Positions 6,712 through 12,782 of a DNA stretch of 12,782 nucleotides are shown here, in pieces (position 1 is the stretch's first letter; the number at the start of each line of letters is the position of its first letter). The stretch lies in the NCBI GenBank assembly GCA_900770275.1, contig CAAGJS010000236.1, forward strand, positions 1 to 12,782. Direction: 5' to 3'. The position numbers were made by a program, and so were the translations under genes. Source of the stretch: Erysipelotrichaceae bacterium (GTDB taxonomy: Bacteria > Bacillota_I > Bacilli_A > Erysipelotrichales > Erysipelotrichaceae). Under the pieces are notes generated by a model. The model was not told where the DNA came from. It worked only from the letters and a program-made list of their open reading frames with translations, and searched no databases.

Positions 6712-8016
6712 ATGATTGACATTAAGCTTATTCGTGAGAATCCGGACTTCGTCAAAGAAAATATCAAGAAGAAGTTCCAGGACGAAAAACTTCCGCTGGT
6801 CGATGAGGTACGTGACCTCGATGAAAAGTACCGCGCCGCCAAGCAGCATGGCGATGATCTGCGTGCAGAGCGCAACCGCGTATCCAAGCAGATCGGTGCT
6901 TTGATGCGTGAAGGAAAGAAAGACGATGCCGAAGCCTGCAAGCAGCGTGTCAAGGATGTAGACAAGGAACTCGAGACTCTTGAAGTTGAAGAAAACAATA
7001 TGCAGGAAGAAATCCGGAAACGGATGCTCGTAATCCCGCAGATCATTGATCCGTCCGTTCCTATTGGAAAGGATGACAGCGAGAACGTTGAGCTGCAGAG
7101 ATTCGGTGAGCCGGTTGTCCCGGATTTCGAGATTCCGTATCACACCGACATCATGGAGTCCCTCGATGGTCTGGATCTGGACAGCGCACGTGAGACAACG
7201 GGCAACGGCTTCTACTATCTGATGGGCGATGTTGCACGTCTTCATTCTTCAATTCTGAGCTATGCCCGTGACTTCATGATCAACGAAGGCTTCACATACT
7301 TCGTTCCGCCGTTCATGATCCATGGCAACGTAGTTAACGGCGTCATGTCCTTCACGGAAATGCAGAACATGATGTACAAGATCGAAGGCGAAGATCTGTA
7401 TCTGATCGGTACCTCCGAACATTCCATGGTCGGCCGCTTTATCGGCGAGACATTGAAGAAGGAAAACCTTCCGTACACACTGACGTCCTACAGTCCTTGC
7501 TTCCGTAAGGAAGTCGGTGCCCATGGCATTGAAGAGCGCGGCCTGTATCGTGTTCATCAGTTTGAGAAGCAGGAGATGGTTGTCGTCTGCGAGCCGGAGG
7601 ATTCCGCCATGTGGTATGACCGTCTCTGGAACATTTCGGTCAAGTTCTTCCGTTCTCTCGATATCCCGGTGCGTACGATTGAATGCTGCTCTGGTGACTT
7701 GGCAGATCTGAAGGTCAAGTCCTGCGACGTTGAAGCTTGGTCTCCGCGTCAGAAGAAGTATTTCGAAGTTGGCAGCTGCTCCAATCTCGGTGATGCACAG
7801 GCGCGCCGCCTTGGCATCCGCATCAAGGGTGAGAAGGGCAACTACTTCGCTCATACACTGAACAACACTGTTGTCGCTCCGCCTCGTATGCTGATTGCAT
7901 TCTTCGAGAACAACCTGCAGAGAGATGGCTCCGTCAAGATCCCTGAGCCGCTGCAACCGTACATGGGTGGCCAGAAGGTTCTTGTTCCGAAGGATAAGAA
8001 AAAGAATATGTTCTGA
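6712..8016 (+). CDS. serS: Seryl-tRNA synthetase
   Basis: A 434-residue class II synthetase that charges tRNA-Ser with serine in the cytoplasm. Residues about 1-110 give the N-terminal helical arm (MIDIKLIRENPDFVKENIKK, then a charged coiled coil) that grips the long variable arm of tRNA-Ser. The catalytic core shows TSEHSMVGRF, a motif 2 region (FRKEVGAHGIEERGLYRVHQ), a serine-site region with SCSNLGDAQARR, and motif 3 around HTLNNTVVAPPRMLIAFFEN. Compared with E. coli-type SerRS (GRDTRG; GLAVGR in motif 3) these motifs are variant: GIEERG and APPR replace them, while the key Arg residues remain. Length is normal. AAGGAG lies eight bases before the ATG. It is controlled by the serine T-box and bracketed by two parS sites. 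Confidence 0.97.
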   Translation: MIDIKLIRENPDFVKENIKKKFQDEKLPLVDEVRDLDEKYRAAKQHGDDLRAERNRVSKQIGALMREGKKDDAEACKQRVKDVDKELETLEVEENNMQEEIRKRMLVIPQIIDPSVPIGKDDSENVELQRFGEPVVPDFEIPYHTDIMESLDGLDLDSARETTGNGFYYLMGDVARLHSSILSYARDFMINEGFTYFVPPFMIHGNVVNGVMSFTEMQNMMYKIEGEDLYLIGTSEHSMVGRFIGETLKKENLPYTLTSYSPCFRKEVGAHGIEERGLYRVHQFEKQEMVVVCEPEDSAMWYDRLWNISVKFFRSLDIPVRTIECCSGDLADLKVKSCDVEAWSPRQKKYFEVGSCSNLGDAQARRLGIRIKGEKGNYFAHTLNNTVVAPPRMLIAFFENNLQRDGSVKIPEPLQPYMGGQKVLVPKDKKKNMF

Positions 8017-8035
8017 TTGTTTCACGTGAAACAAT
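8016..8035. promoter_or_regulatory. parS: parS site 2, abutting the serS stop codon
   Basis: A second exact parS, TGTTTCACGTGAAACA (8018-8033), within a 20-bp perfect palindrome (8016-8035) whose first base is the last A of the serS TGA stop. Its centre is 1403 bp from the centre of site 1. Sites 1 and 2 share 22 identical bases. In RNA it makes a hairpin directly after serS, with no real T-run. Confidence 0.9.
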
Positions 8036-8043
8036 TTGACCAC

Positions 8044-8072
8044 TTGAATCGGTAAAACAGAAAATCTATAGT
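8044..8072 (+). promoter_or_regulatory. Promoter of the unassigned structured RNA
   Basis: TTGAAT (8044-8049, 4 of 6), a 17-nt spacer, then TATAGT (8067-8072, 5 of 6). The predicted +1 at about 8079 falls two bases before the first base pair of the RNA's closing stem. The -35 begins nine bases after parS site 2, so ParB binding could affect it. Confidence 0.55.
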
Positions 8073-8078
8073 AATCAT

Positions 8079-8190
8079 AGAGAAGCAGCTGAAGTAGAAA
8101 AATCCGTCACGTCTACCGTTCCGAAAGGAATTGTATGTGGGATGGCCATGCTTAGACATGGACGACGGCCCCGCCAGCTGCTTCTTTTCT
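8079..8190 (+). ncRNA. Candidate structured, pseudoknotted small RNA of unknown class
   Basis: There is no reading frame here, but a dense set of exact helices. P1: 8081-8091 with 8175-8185 (11 bp, closing stem). P2: GTAGA 8094-8098 with TCTAC 8112-8116. P3: TTCC 8119-8122 with GGAA 8127-8130, capped by a GAAA tetraloop. P4: CCATG 8146-8150 with CATGG 8157-8161. P5: GTGGG 8137-8141 with CCCGC 8170-8174 (one G-U), directly stacked on P1. CCGTC in the P2 loop (8104-8108) can pair with GACGG (8164-8168), which would make a pseudoknot. The 3' end runs CTTCTTTTCT, like a terminator. A promoter lies just upstream. It is neither tRNA, SRP RNA nor any riboswitch I know. It sits between serS/parS and the SRP RNA; its function is unknown. 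Confidence 0.6.
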
Positions 8191-8204
8191 GTACCCGATA
8201 AAAT

Positions 8205-8233
8205 TTGCCCAATACAGGAAATTCCCATATAAT
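8205..8233 (+). promoter_or_regulatory. Promoter of the SRP RNA
   Basis: TTGCCC (8205-8210, 4 of 6), exactly 17 nt, then a perfect TATAAT (8228-8233). The predicted +1 at about 8240 coincides with the start of the SRP RNA closing stem. Confidence 0.8.
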
Positions 8234-8238
8234 AAACG

Positions 8239-8321
8239 CGGTACAGCAAGCATGTATAGAACTTGGTCAGGTCCGGAAGGAAGCAGCCATACAAACCTCT
8301 GCTTGCGTGTGCCGTTTTTTT
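8239..8321 (+). ncRNA. ffs: Small bacterial SRP RNA (4.5S-type)
   Basis: The universal SRP domain IV core GGTCAGGTCCGGAAGGAAGC (8265-8284) is present, including the GGAA tetraloop and the asymmetric loop that bind Ffh. The rest folds as one long hairpin. CGGTACA (8239-8245) pairs with TGTGCCG (8308-8314) with one G-U. GCAAGCA (8246-8252) pairs with TGCTTGC (8300-8306), leaving one bulged G. TGTAT pairs with ATACA closer to the core. A run of seven T (8315-8321) ends it. The length of about 80 nt indicates the short form without an Alu domain, unlike the long scRNA of B. subtilis. With Ffh it targets nascent membrane and secreted proteins. Confidence 0.95.
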
Positions 8322-8337
8322 ATGAAAAAATCAGGGC

Positions 8338-8835
8338 ATGCATAGCGACGAATATTTTATGCAGGAAGCACTGAAAGAGGCACAGAAGGCGGCAGAGATC
8401 GATGAAGTACCGGTTGGCGCCGTCATCGTGCGTGACAATGAGATCATTGCCCGCGCCCACAATATGCGTGAACATTACCAGCAGGCCAATGCCCATGCCG
8501 AGATGCTTGCCATCGAAGAAGCCTCGAAGGTACTTGGTACCTGGAGCCTCGATGACTGCGATCTGTATGTGACGCTGGAGCCGTGCATGATGTGCACCGG
8601 CGTCATCGGCCTGAGCCGGATCCGAAACCTGTACTATGGAACCGCCGATCCGAAGGGCGGCTGCACGGAGACACTGGTTCAGGTGAAGCAACTGAAACAT
8701 ATTGGCAGCTACCCGAAGACCATCTGGTCCGGCATCCTTCAGAAGGAATGTTCCGATATCCTGTCCACGTTTTTTGCGGAGCGAAGAAACCGCCCACGCA
8801 AGCAAAAAAAAGAAATTGAAGACAACCATCAGTAA
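8338..8835 (+). CDS. tadA: tRNA-specific adenosine deaminase TadA
   Basis: A 165-residue zinc deaminase that converts A34 to inosine in the anticodon of tRNA-Arg(ACG). Visible signatures are HAE at 53-55 (the zinc ligand His53 and the proton-shuttle Glu55) and PCMMC at 82-86 (zinc ligands Cys83 and Cys86), with PVGAVIV before them as in cytidine-deaminase-fold proteins. The C-terminus (RRNRPRKQKKEIEDNHQ) is a charged tail slightly longer than usual. A TGA in frame at 8323-8325 limits the start, and ATG 8338 is the first one available; its AGGG is very close (one base away), so initiation may be weak. The gene begins 16 bases past the SRP RNA T-run. No separate promoter is visible, so its mRNA probably comes from read-through. 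It ends just before a strong terminator. Confidence 0.95.
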   Translation: MHSDEYFMQEALKEAQKAAEIDEVPVGAVIVRDNEIIARAHNMREHYQQANAHAEMLAIEEASKVLGTWSLDDCDLYVTLEPCMMCTGVIGLSRIRNLYYGTADPKGGCTETLVQVKQLKHIGSYPKTIWSGILQKECSDILSTFFAERRNRPRKQKKEIEDNHQ

Positions 8836-8839
8836 TGAC

Positions 8840-8887
8840 AAAACGGTCGTATACTTTGCCCACAGCGGCAGGGGAAACGACCGTTTT
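8840..8887 (+). terminator. Hairpin terminator between tadA and dnaX
   Basis: AAAACGGTCGT (8840-8850) and ACGACCGTTTT (8877-8887) form an 11-bp perfect stem. The 26-nt loop holds a small inner hairpin (TGCC/GGCA). It starts five bases after the tadA stop. The A- and T-ended arms make it potentially bidirectional. Confidence 0.8.
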
Positions 8888-8911
8888 GATATATAATGGA
8901 CGCAATCGGAG
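8887..8911 (+). promoter_or_regulatory. Extended -10 promoter and ribosome binding site of dnaX
   Basis: Directly after the terminator is TGATATATAAT (8887-8897), readable as an extended -10 (TGnTATATA) or a plain TATAAT (8892-8897). No consensus -35 is seen within the terminator sequence. GGAG (8908-8911) is the ribosome binding site, 10 bases before ATG 8922. With +1 near 8904 the leader would be short. Confidence 0.5.
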
Positions 8912-8921
8912 AATTGAACAC

Positions 8922-10691
8922 ATGGGACGACCAGCCTTGTATCAAAAATACCGTTCACAGACCTTTGATGAGGTCATCGGCCAGCAGTATGTTGTTCGCA
9001 GTATTCAGAATGCGATCCGCACTGGAACTGTAGGCCATGCTTATCTTTTCTGCGGCCCGCGAGGCACGGGAAAGACGACAATGGCACGTCTTCTTGCACG
9101 TGCAATCAACTGCGAACATCCGGAAAAGGCGCCCTGCGGAGAATGCGAAAACTGCAAAGAAGCGATCGCCGGCACGCATCCCGATATCATCGAAATCAAC
9201 GCCGCAAATGAGACGCATGTCGATGATATCCGTGACCTGATTGACCGTGCCCAGCTGGCTCCGATGCTTGGCAAATACAAGATCTATATCATCGACGAGG
9301 TACATCAGCTTTCATCGAGCGCTGCCTCTGCCTTATTAAAGACACTCGAGGAGCCGCCCGCGCACGTGATCTTCATTCTGGCAACGACGGATCCGCAGAA
9401 ACTTCTGCCGACGATTATCTCGCGGTGCCAGCGCTTTGACTTCACCCGCATCGATACGGAGCAGATCAAGGATCACCTCCTGGATATCAGTAATAAAGAA
9501 GGCTTCCAGCTTGATCCCGACGCTGCAGAGGAAATCGCGGAACTTGCGGATGGTGGAATGCGTGACTCATTGTCGATTCTTGATCAGGCCTATGCCTATG
9601 CAGGACAGCACATCACCGCTGATTCGATCAATGAAATCTTCGGACTGGCATCGATGGATGAGAAGATGAACCTGCTCACGGCAGTCTGCACGCATGATAC
9701 GGCGGCGATATTAAACCGTCTCAAGGATGCGGAACAGCACGGCTCGGATCTGAAACGTCTGACCCATGATCTGATCGTGATTCTCAAGGATGCGATTGTC
9801 GCATCTTCCACCAATGACGCAAAGCTTCTGCAGAGCGCATCGATGGAGCAGTGCCAGAAACTGCTGCAGTATTGCCGCAAGGATCAGCTGCTTGCCATGA
9901 TTCGTGTCCTTTCCGATGCCGAAGATAAGTATCGCTATACCTATTCGGTCAGAGACTGTCTCGAAGTGGCCTGCCTTGAGATGATGCAGCTGCTGCAGGA
10001 ACCAGATCAAAGAAGCACAGAAAAGACACAGGCTTCTGCACCGTTCGTTTCGGAGCAGAAGAAGGTAACTGTTACTCCAATAGAAACAAAACCGGAAACG
10101 GTAACAGCGCCGGCAGAGTCTGTGAGGGAAGAGACACAGACAGAACCGGTAATAACATCAACACCAACAGAAACAGAAACCAAGCCGGCAGAAACCGTAC
10201 CTGAAGCGGTACATATCCATGAATGCAGTCAGGATGAAGTGCTTGGAATCATGGCCGCTTCGAATAAGACCTGCAAAGCTGATGATCAGAAGAAAGTATC
10301 CGATATTCTTGATGAAGGCAATATGGATCAGTATAAGTCCATGCTGCTGCAGACGGAGATCGGAGCTTCGGGACCGGATGCACTGTTGTTTGTATGTAAG
10401 TCATCGCCGGTCGTGCATACGTTGATGGAAGATAAGTTCAACAAGGGATTCTATTTCTTCCTCAAGGATCATGGCATTGATAAGATGCCCTATGCCGTAA
10501 CAAGCGATGAGTTCAAGTCGGCCGCATCGGCATTCATGACCCGGATGCGTAACAAAGATCTTCCGCAAAAGATTCAGGTAACGCGGTGGCAGAAAGAAAC
10601 AGAAGAATCAAAGCAGGAAGATGTATTTGAAAAACTGGTCGAAGGCTTCGGCGCTGAAAATATCGAAGTCATTGACGATGAACAGAAATAA
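8922..10691 (+). CDS. dnaX: DNA polymerase III subunit tau (clamp loader ATPase)
   Basis: A 589-residue protein starting at MGRPALYQKYRSQTFDEVIGQ, the normal DnaX N-terminus. A further 29 codons are open upstream from 8835, but they run through the terminator and promoter, so that start is rejected. Walker A is GPRGTGKT (45-52). The zinc module has Cys64, 72, 75 and 78. Walker B is IIDEVHQL (123-130), LEEPP follows at 142-146, and the sensor/arginine-finger segment is TIISRCQRF (164-172). Residues about 358-430 are a Pro/Thr/Glu-rich flexible linker with repeated TKPE/TETE motifs. Residues about 430-589 form the tau-specific C-terminal domain that contacts polymerase and helicase. It loads the sliding clamp at the replication fork. 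No slippery A-AAA-AAG site was seen, so a gamma form is not supported. It is first in the operon with ybaB, recR and fhs. Confidence 0.97.
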   Translation: MGRPALYQKYRSQTFDEVIGQQYVVRSIQNAIRTGTVGHAYLFCGPRGTGKTTMARLLARAINCEHPEKAPCGECENCKEAIAGTHPDIIEINAANETHVDDIRDLIDRAQLAPMLGKYKIYIIDEVHQLSSSAASALLKTLEEPPAHVIFILATTDPQKLLPTIISRCQRFDFTRIDTEQIKDHLLDISNKEGFQLDPDAAEEIAELADGGMRDSLSILDQAYAYAGQHITADSINEIFGLASMDEKMNLLTAVCTHDTAAILNRLKDAEQHGSDLKRLTHDLIVILKDAIVASSTNDAKLLQSASMEQCQKLLQYCRKDQLLAMIRVLSDAEDKYRYTYSVRDCLEVACLEMMQLLQEPDQRSTEKTQASAPFVSEQKKVTVTPIETKPETVTAPAESVREETQTEPVITSTPTETETKPAETVPEAVHIHECSQDEVLGIMAASNKTCKADDQKKVSDILDEGNMDQYKSMLLQTEIGASGPDALLFVCKSSPVVHTLMEDKFNKGFYFFLKDHGIDKMPYAVTSDEFKSAASAFMTRMRNKDLPQKIQVTRWQKETEESKQEDVFEKLVEGFGAENIEVIDDEQK

Positions 10692-10705
10692 GGAGAAATA
10701 GAACT

Positions 10706-11005
10706 ATGGACATGAAGGCATTGATGAAGCAGGCAAATGCGATGCAGAAACAGCTCAAGAAGATTGAAGAAGAGCTCGACGCAACGCAGTATGAAGGATC
10801 CAATAACGGCGTCAAGGTCGTAATCAACGGCAAGAACGAAGTACAGTCCGTCGAAATCAATCCGGATCTTCTGGAGAAGGACAACCAGGAGATGCTGCAG
10901 GATCTGATTCTCATTTCCGTCAACGACGCAGTCAAGAAGGCTGCCGACGACCGCGCTCAGAAGATGGGCGCCGTAACCGGCGGTATCTCGGTACCGGGTT
11001 TCTAA
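10706..11005 (+). CDS. ybaB: YbaB/EbfC family nucleoid-associated protein
   Basis: A 99-residue protein with the family's N-terminal MKALMKQANAMQKQLKKIEEEL coiled segment, the central VKVVINGKNEVQSVEINPDLL strand region, and the closing GGISVPGF. By family knowledge it forms a tweezer-like dimer that binds DNA. It nearly always lies between dnaX and recR, as it does here. AAGGAG lies about ten bases before the ATG. It is 14 bases after dnaX and one base before recR, so the three are co-transcribed and recR is probably translationally coupled. Confidence 0.95.
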   Translation: MDMKALMKQANAMQKQLKKIEEELDATQYEGSNNGVKVVINGKNEVQSVEINPDLLEKDNQEMLQDLILISVNDAVKKAADDRAQKMGAVTGGISVPGF

Positions 11006-11006
11006 G

Positions 11007-11603
11007 ATGTATCCCGAAAGTCTTCAGCAGCTGATTGAAGCCTTCCGCACACTGCCAGGCGTTGGCGAAAAAACGGCGGAGCGCTACGCTCTGACCATCG
11101 CGGCAGAAAATGAAGAAGATGTCCGTACCTTTGCCAAGGCACTGGTCGATGTGAAGGAAAAGCTGAAATACTGCCGGATCTGCGGCAATTTCAGCGAAGA
11201 TGAGGAATGCTCCATATGCAAGGATTCATCACGCGACCACCAGCAGATTTTTGTCGTACAGTCACCGAAGGATGTTCTGGTAATGGAGAAAACCGGCCAG
11301 TACCATGGCGTCTACCATGTACTGAACGGTCTGATCTCTGCATCCAAAGGCATACTTCCGGATGATCTCAACATCGCGTCGCTGATGGAACGTCTGCCCG
11401 ACGCAAAGGAAGTCATCCTGGCAACGGATGCGACGATGGATGGCGAAACAACAGCGATGTATCTGAGTAAGAAGATTCACGAATCGTTCCCGGATCTTCT
11501 TGTGACGCGGATTGCCCATGGCCTGCCGGCTGGCGGAGCCCTGGATTACGCCGATGAACTGACGTTGTCTCATGCATTAAGTGATCGGCGTCGCATCGGA
11601 TAA
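11007..11603 (+). CDS. recR: Recombination mediator protein RecR
   Basis: A 198-residue protein. The helix-hairpin-helix LPGVGEKTAERYA (16-28) binds DNA. A four-cysteine zinc finger (Cys56, 59, 68, 71) follows. A Toprim domain (about 80-170) includes the acidic stretch ATDATMDGETTAMYL (139-153) where relatives often read NPTVEGEATA. The C-terminus RIAHGLPAGGALDYADELTL is a standard RecR signature. RecR helps RecO load RecA onto gapped DNA. The start is one base after the ybaB stop with only a weak GGG upstream, consistent with coupling to ybaB. Full length; no oddities. Confidence 0.97.
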   Translation: MYPESLQQLIEAFRTLPGVGEKTAERYALTIAAENEEDVRTFAKALVDVKEKLKYCRICGNFSEDEECSICKDSSRDHQQIFVVQSPKDVLVMEKTGQYHGVYHVLNGLISASKGILPDDLNIASLMERLPDAKEVILATDATMDGETTAMYLSKKIHESFPDLLVTRIAHGLPAGGALDYADELTLSHALSDRRRIG

Positions 11604-11646
11604 AGAACGAAAAAGACGTAGAAAAAGACACGCAGGAGGATGAACC

Positions 11647-12782
11647 ATGAACAATGACCTCAAAATCGCCCAGGCAGCGAAGCTTGATGATATCTATACC
11701 ATCGCTGAAAAAGCGGGCATTAAGCGCGAATATGTAGAACCGTATGGAAACGATAAGGCGAAAATCCTCCCTGCGATCCATTCCGAAATTGATCAGCGTT
11801 CCAATGGAAAACTGATCCTTGTAACAGCCATCAACCCCACGCCGGCAGGCGAAGGAAAGTCGACGACAACGATTGGTCTGGCCGATGGTCTTTCACAGAT
11901 CGGCAAGAAGACGATGGCGTGTCTAAGAGAACCATCACTTGGACCTGTCTTTGGACTCAAAGGCGGAGCTGCCGGCGGAGGCTATGCACAGGTTGTACCG
12001 ATGGAATCGATCAATCTTCATTTCACCGGTGACATGCATGCAATCACGACGGCGAACAATCTGATTGCGGCTGTCCTTGATAACAGCATCTATCAGGGCA
12101 ATCCTCTGAACATTGATCCGACGCGTGTCGTCTGGCCCCGGTGCATGGATATGAATGATCGTACATTGCGCTCGATCACCATTGCCCAGGACAAGAAGAC
12201 CAACGGCGTCGAACGCAAGGATCACTTTGTCATCACCGTCGCGACGGAAGTAATGGCAATTCTGTGCCTTTCCCGCGATCTCAATGATTTCCAGCAGCGC
12301 ATTGGCCGCTGCATCGTTGCCTATACCTATGATGGTAAGCCGGTAACGGTCAGGGATCTCAAGGTGGATGGTGCCGCTGCGGTTGTCATGAAGGATGCGC
12401 TGAAGCCGAATCTGGTTCAGACGCTGGAACATACGCCTGTATTCGTGCATGGCGGACCCTTTGCCAACATCGCCCACGGCTGTAATTCAATCATCGCCAC
12501 AACAATGGCACTTAAACTTGCGGACTACGTCGTAACGGAAGCCGGCTTCGGTGCAGATCTTGGCGCAGAGAAATTCATGGACATCAAGTGCCGCACCGCA
12601 GGCATCCATCCGGATGCGGTGGTCATCGTTGCGACGGTACGTGCCCTCAAACTTCATGGCGGCGTAGATCTTGATCATCTGAATGAAGAAAACGTCGAAG
12701 CCATGCTCAAGGGTACAGCAAACCTTGCCAAGCATATGGAATCGATCCAGTCTTATGGCGTTCCCTTCACCGTGTGCATCAA
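11647..12782 (+). CDS. fhs: Formate-tetrahydrofolate ligase (partial, C-terminus outside window)
   Basis: 378 complete codons are open from ATG 11647 to the right edge, of about 556 in the family. It makes 10-formyl-THF from formate, THF and ATP for purine and fMet-tRNA synthesis. The N-terminal P-loop TPAGEGKSTT (65-74) is preceded by KLILVTAINP. REPSLGPVFGLKGGAAGGGY (95-114), INLHFTGDMHAI, and FGADLGAEKFMDIKCR follow, all strong family signatures. AGGAGG lies seven bases before the ATG, an unusually good site. The gap after recR is 43 bases with no terminator, so fhs likely shares the dnaX operon, which is a less usual neighbour for it than for the recombination genes. Confidence 0.96.
   Translation, partial: MNNDLKIAQAAKLDDIYTIAEKAGIKREYVEPYGNDKAKILPAIHSEIDQRSNGKLILVTAINPTPAGEGKSTTTIGLADGLSQIGKKTMACLREPSLGPVFGLKGGAAGGGYAQVVPMESINLHFTGDMHAITTANNLIAAVLDNSIYQGNPLNIDPTRVVWPRCMDMNDRTLRSITIAQDKKTNGVERKDHFVITVATEVMAILCLSRDLNDFQQRIGRCIVAYTYDGKPVTVRDLKVDGAAAVVMKDALKPNLVQTLEHTPVFVHGGPFANIAHGCNSIIATTMALKLADYVVTEAGFGADLGAEKFMDIKCRTAGIHPDAVVIVATVRALKLHGGVDLDHLNEENVEAMLKGTANLAKHMESIQSYGVPFTVCI

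Noticed and set aside
7249..8043. Long antisense open frame (264 codons) opposite serS
   Set aside because: No family features and composition set by serS codons on the other strand; serS is unmistakable.
8079..8190. tRNA or known riboswitch reading of the structured RNA
   Set aside because: No cloverleaf, no T-loop TTCGA motif in place, no CCA end, and no match to riboswitch cores I know; kept as unassigned.
8835..8921. Upstream dnaX start adding 29 residues
   Set aside because: The extension would translate through the tadA terminator and the dnaX -10; MGRPALYQKY at 8922 is the standard N-terminus and has its own GGAG.
8320..8958. 212-codon minus-strand open frame over tadA and the dnaX start
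   Set aside because: It crosses the terminator and promoter region and opposes a clear tadA; treated as a shadow.
8922..10691. Programmed frameshift producing a short gamma form of DnaX
   Set aside because: I saw no A-AAA-AAG slippery run followed by a stem in the region where it would be expected.
1..12782. CRISPR array, insertion sequence, integrase or attachment site
   Set aside because: No spaced repeats, transposase or recombinase genes, or tRNA-end duplications were seen in the window.

Overview
The window reads as chromosomal DNA of a Gram-positive Bacillota with mid-range GC. An Erysipelotrichaceae-like lineage is my best guess, from the protein style and gene content; I cannot confirm the genus. 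Two kinds of evidence suggest it lies near the replication origin. It carries two exact copies of the bacterial parS site (TGTTTCACGTGAAACA). It also carries the set serS, tadA, SRP RNA, dnaX, ybaB/ebfC and recR, which is origin-proximal in Bacillus subtilis and many relatives.

Left part (1-6402, minus strand). A three-gene operon runs right to left: a TerB-N/TerB-C protein (GTG start at 4887), a DUF2791 P-loop ATPase (BrxD-like), and an Lhr-type SF2 helicase cut by the left edge. Both junctions are 4-base ATGA overlaps, so the three are tightly coupled and probably act as one complex in DNA processing or phage defence. Upstream, each apparently with its own promoter and terminator, are a 97-residue basic protein with a lysine/alanine tail and a 312-residue lipoprotein.

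Centre (6403-8337). A divergent promoter pair with overlapping -35 boxes drives the lipoprotein leftward and serS rightward. The serS leader is a T-box riboswitch with a UCC (Ser) specifier, a T-box sequence and a terminator. A perfect 26-bp palindrome containing parS occupies the place of the T-box Stem III. A second parS begins on the last base of the serS stop codon. Between it and the SRP RNA lies a compact, apparently pseudoknotted RNA of about 110 nt with its own promoter and terminator-like end, which I do not recognise. The SRP RNA follows with a TATAAT promoter and terminator.

Right part (8338-12782, plus strand). tadA begins 16 bases after the SRP RNA U-tract and ends at a strong hairpin terminator. 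A new extended -10 promoter then starts the dnaX-ybaB-recR-fhs operon; fhs is cut by the right edge. These genes cover tRNA charging and modification, protein targeting, replication clamp loading, recombinational repair and one-carbon metabolism.

The most interesting points are the parS palindrome used inside a T-box leader, the unassigned structured RNA at 8079-8190, and the TerB/DUF2791/Lhr-helicase operon.
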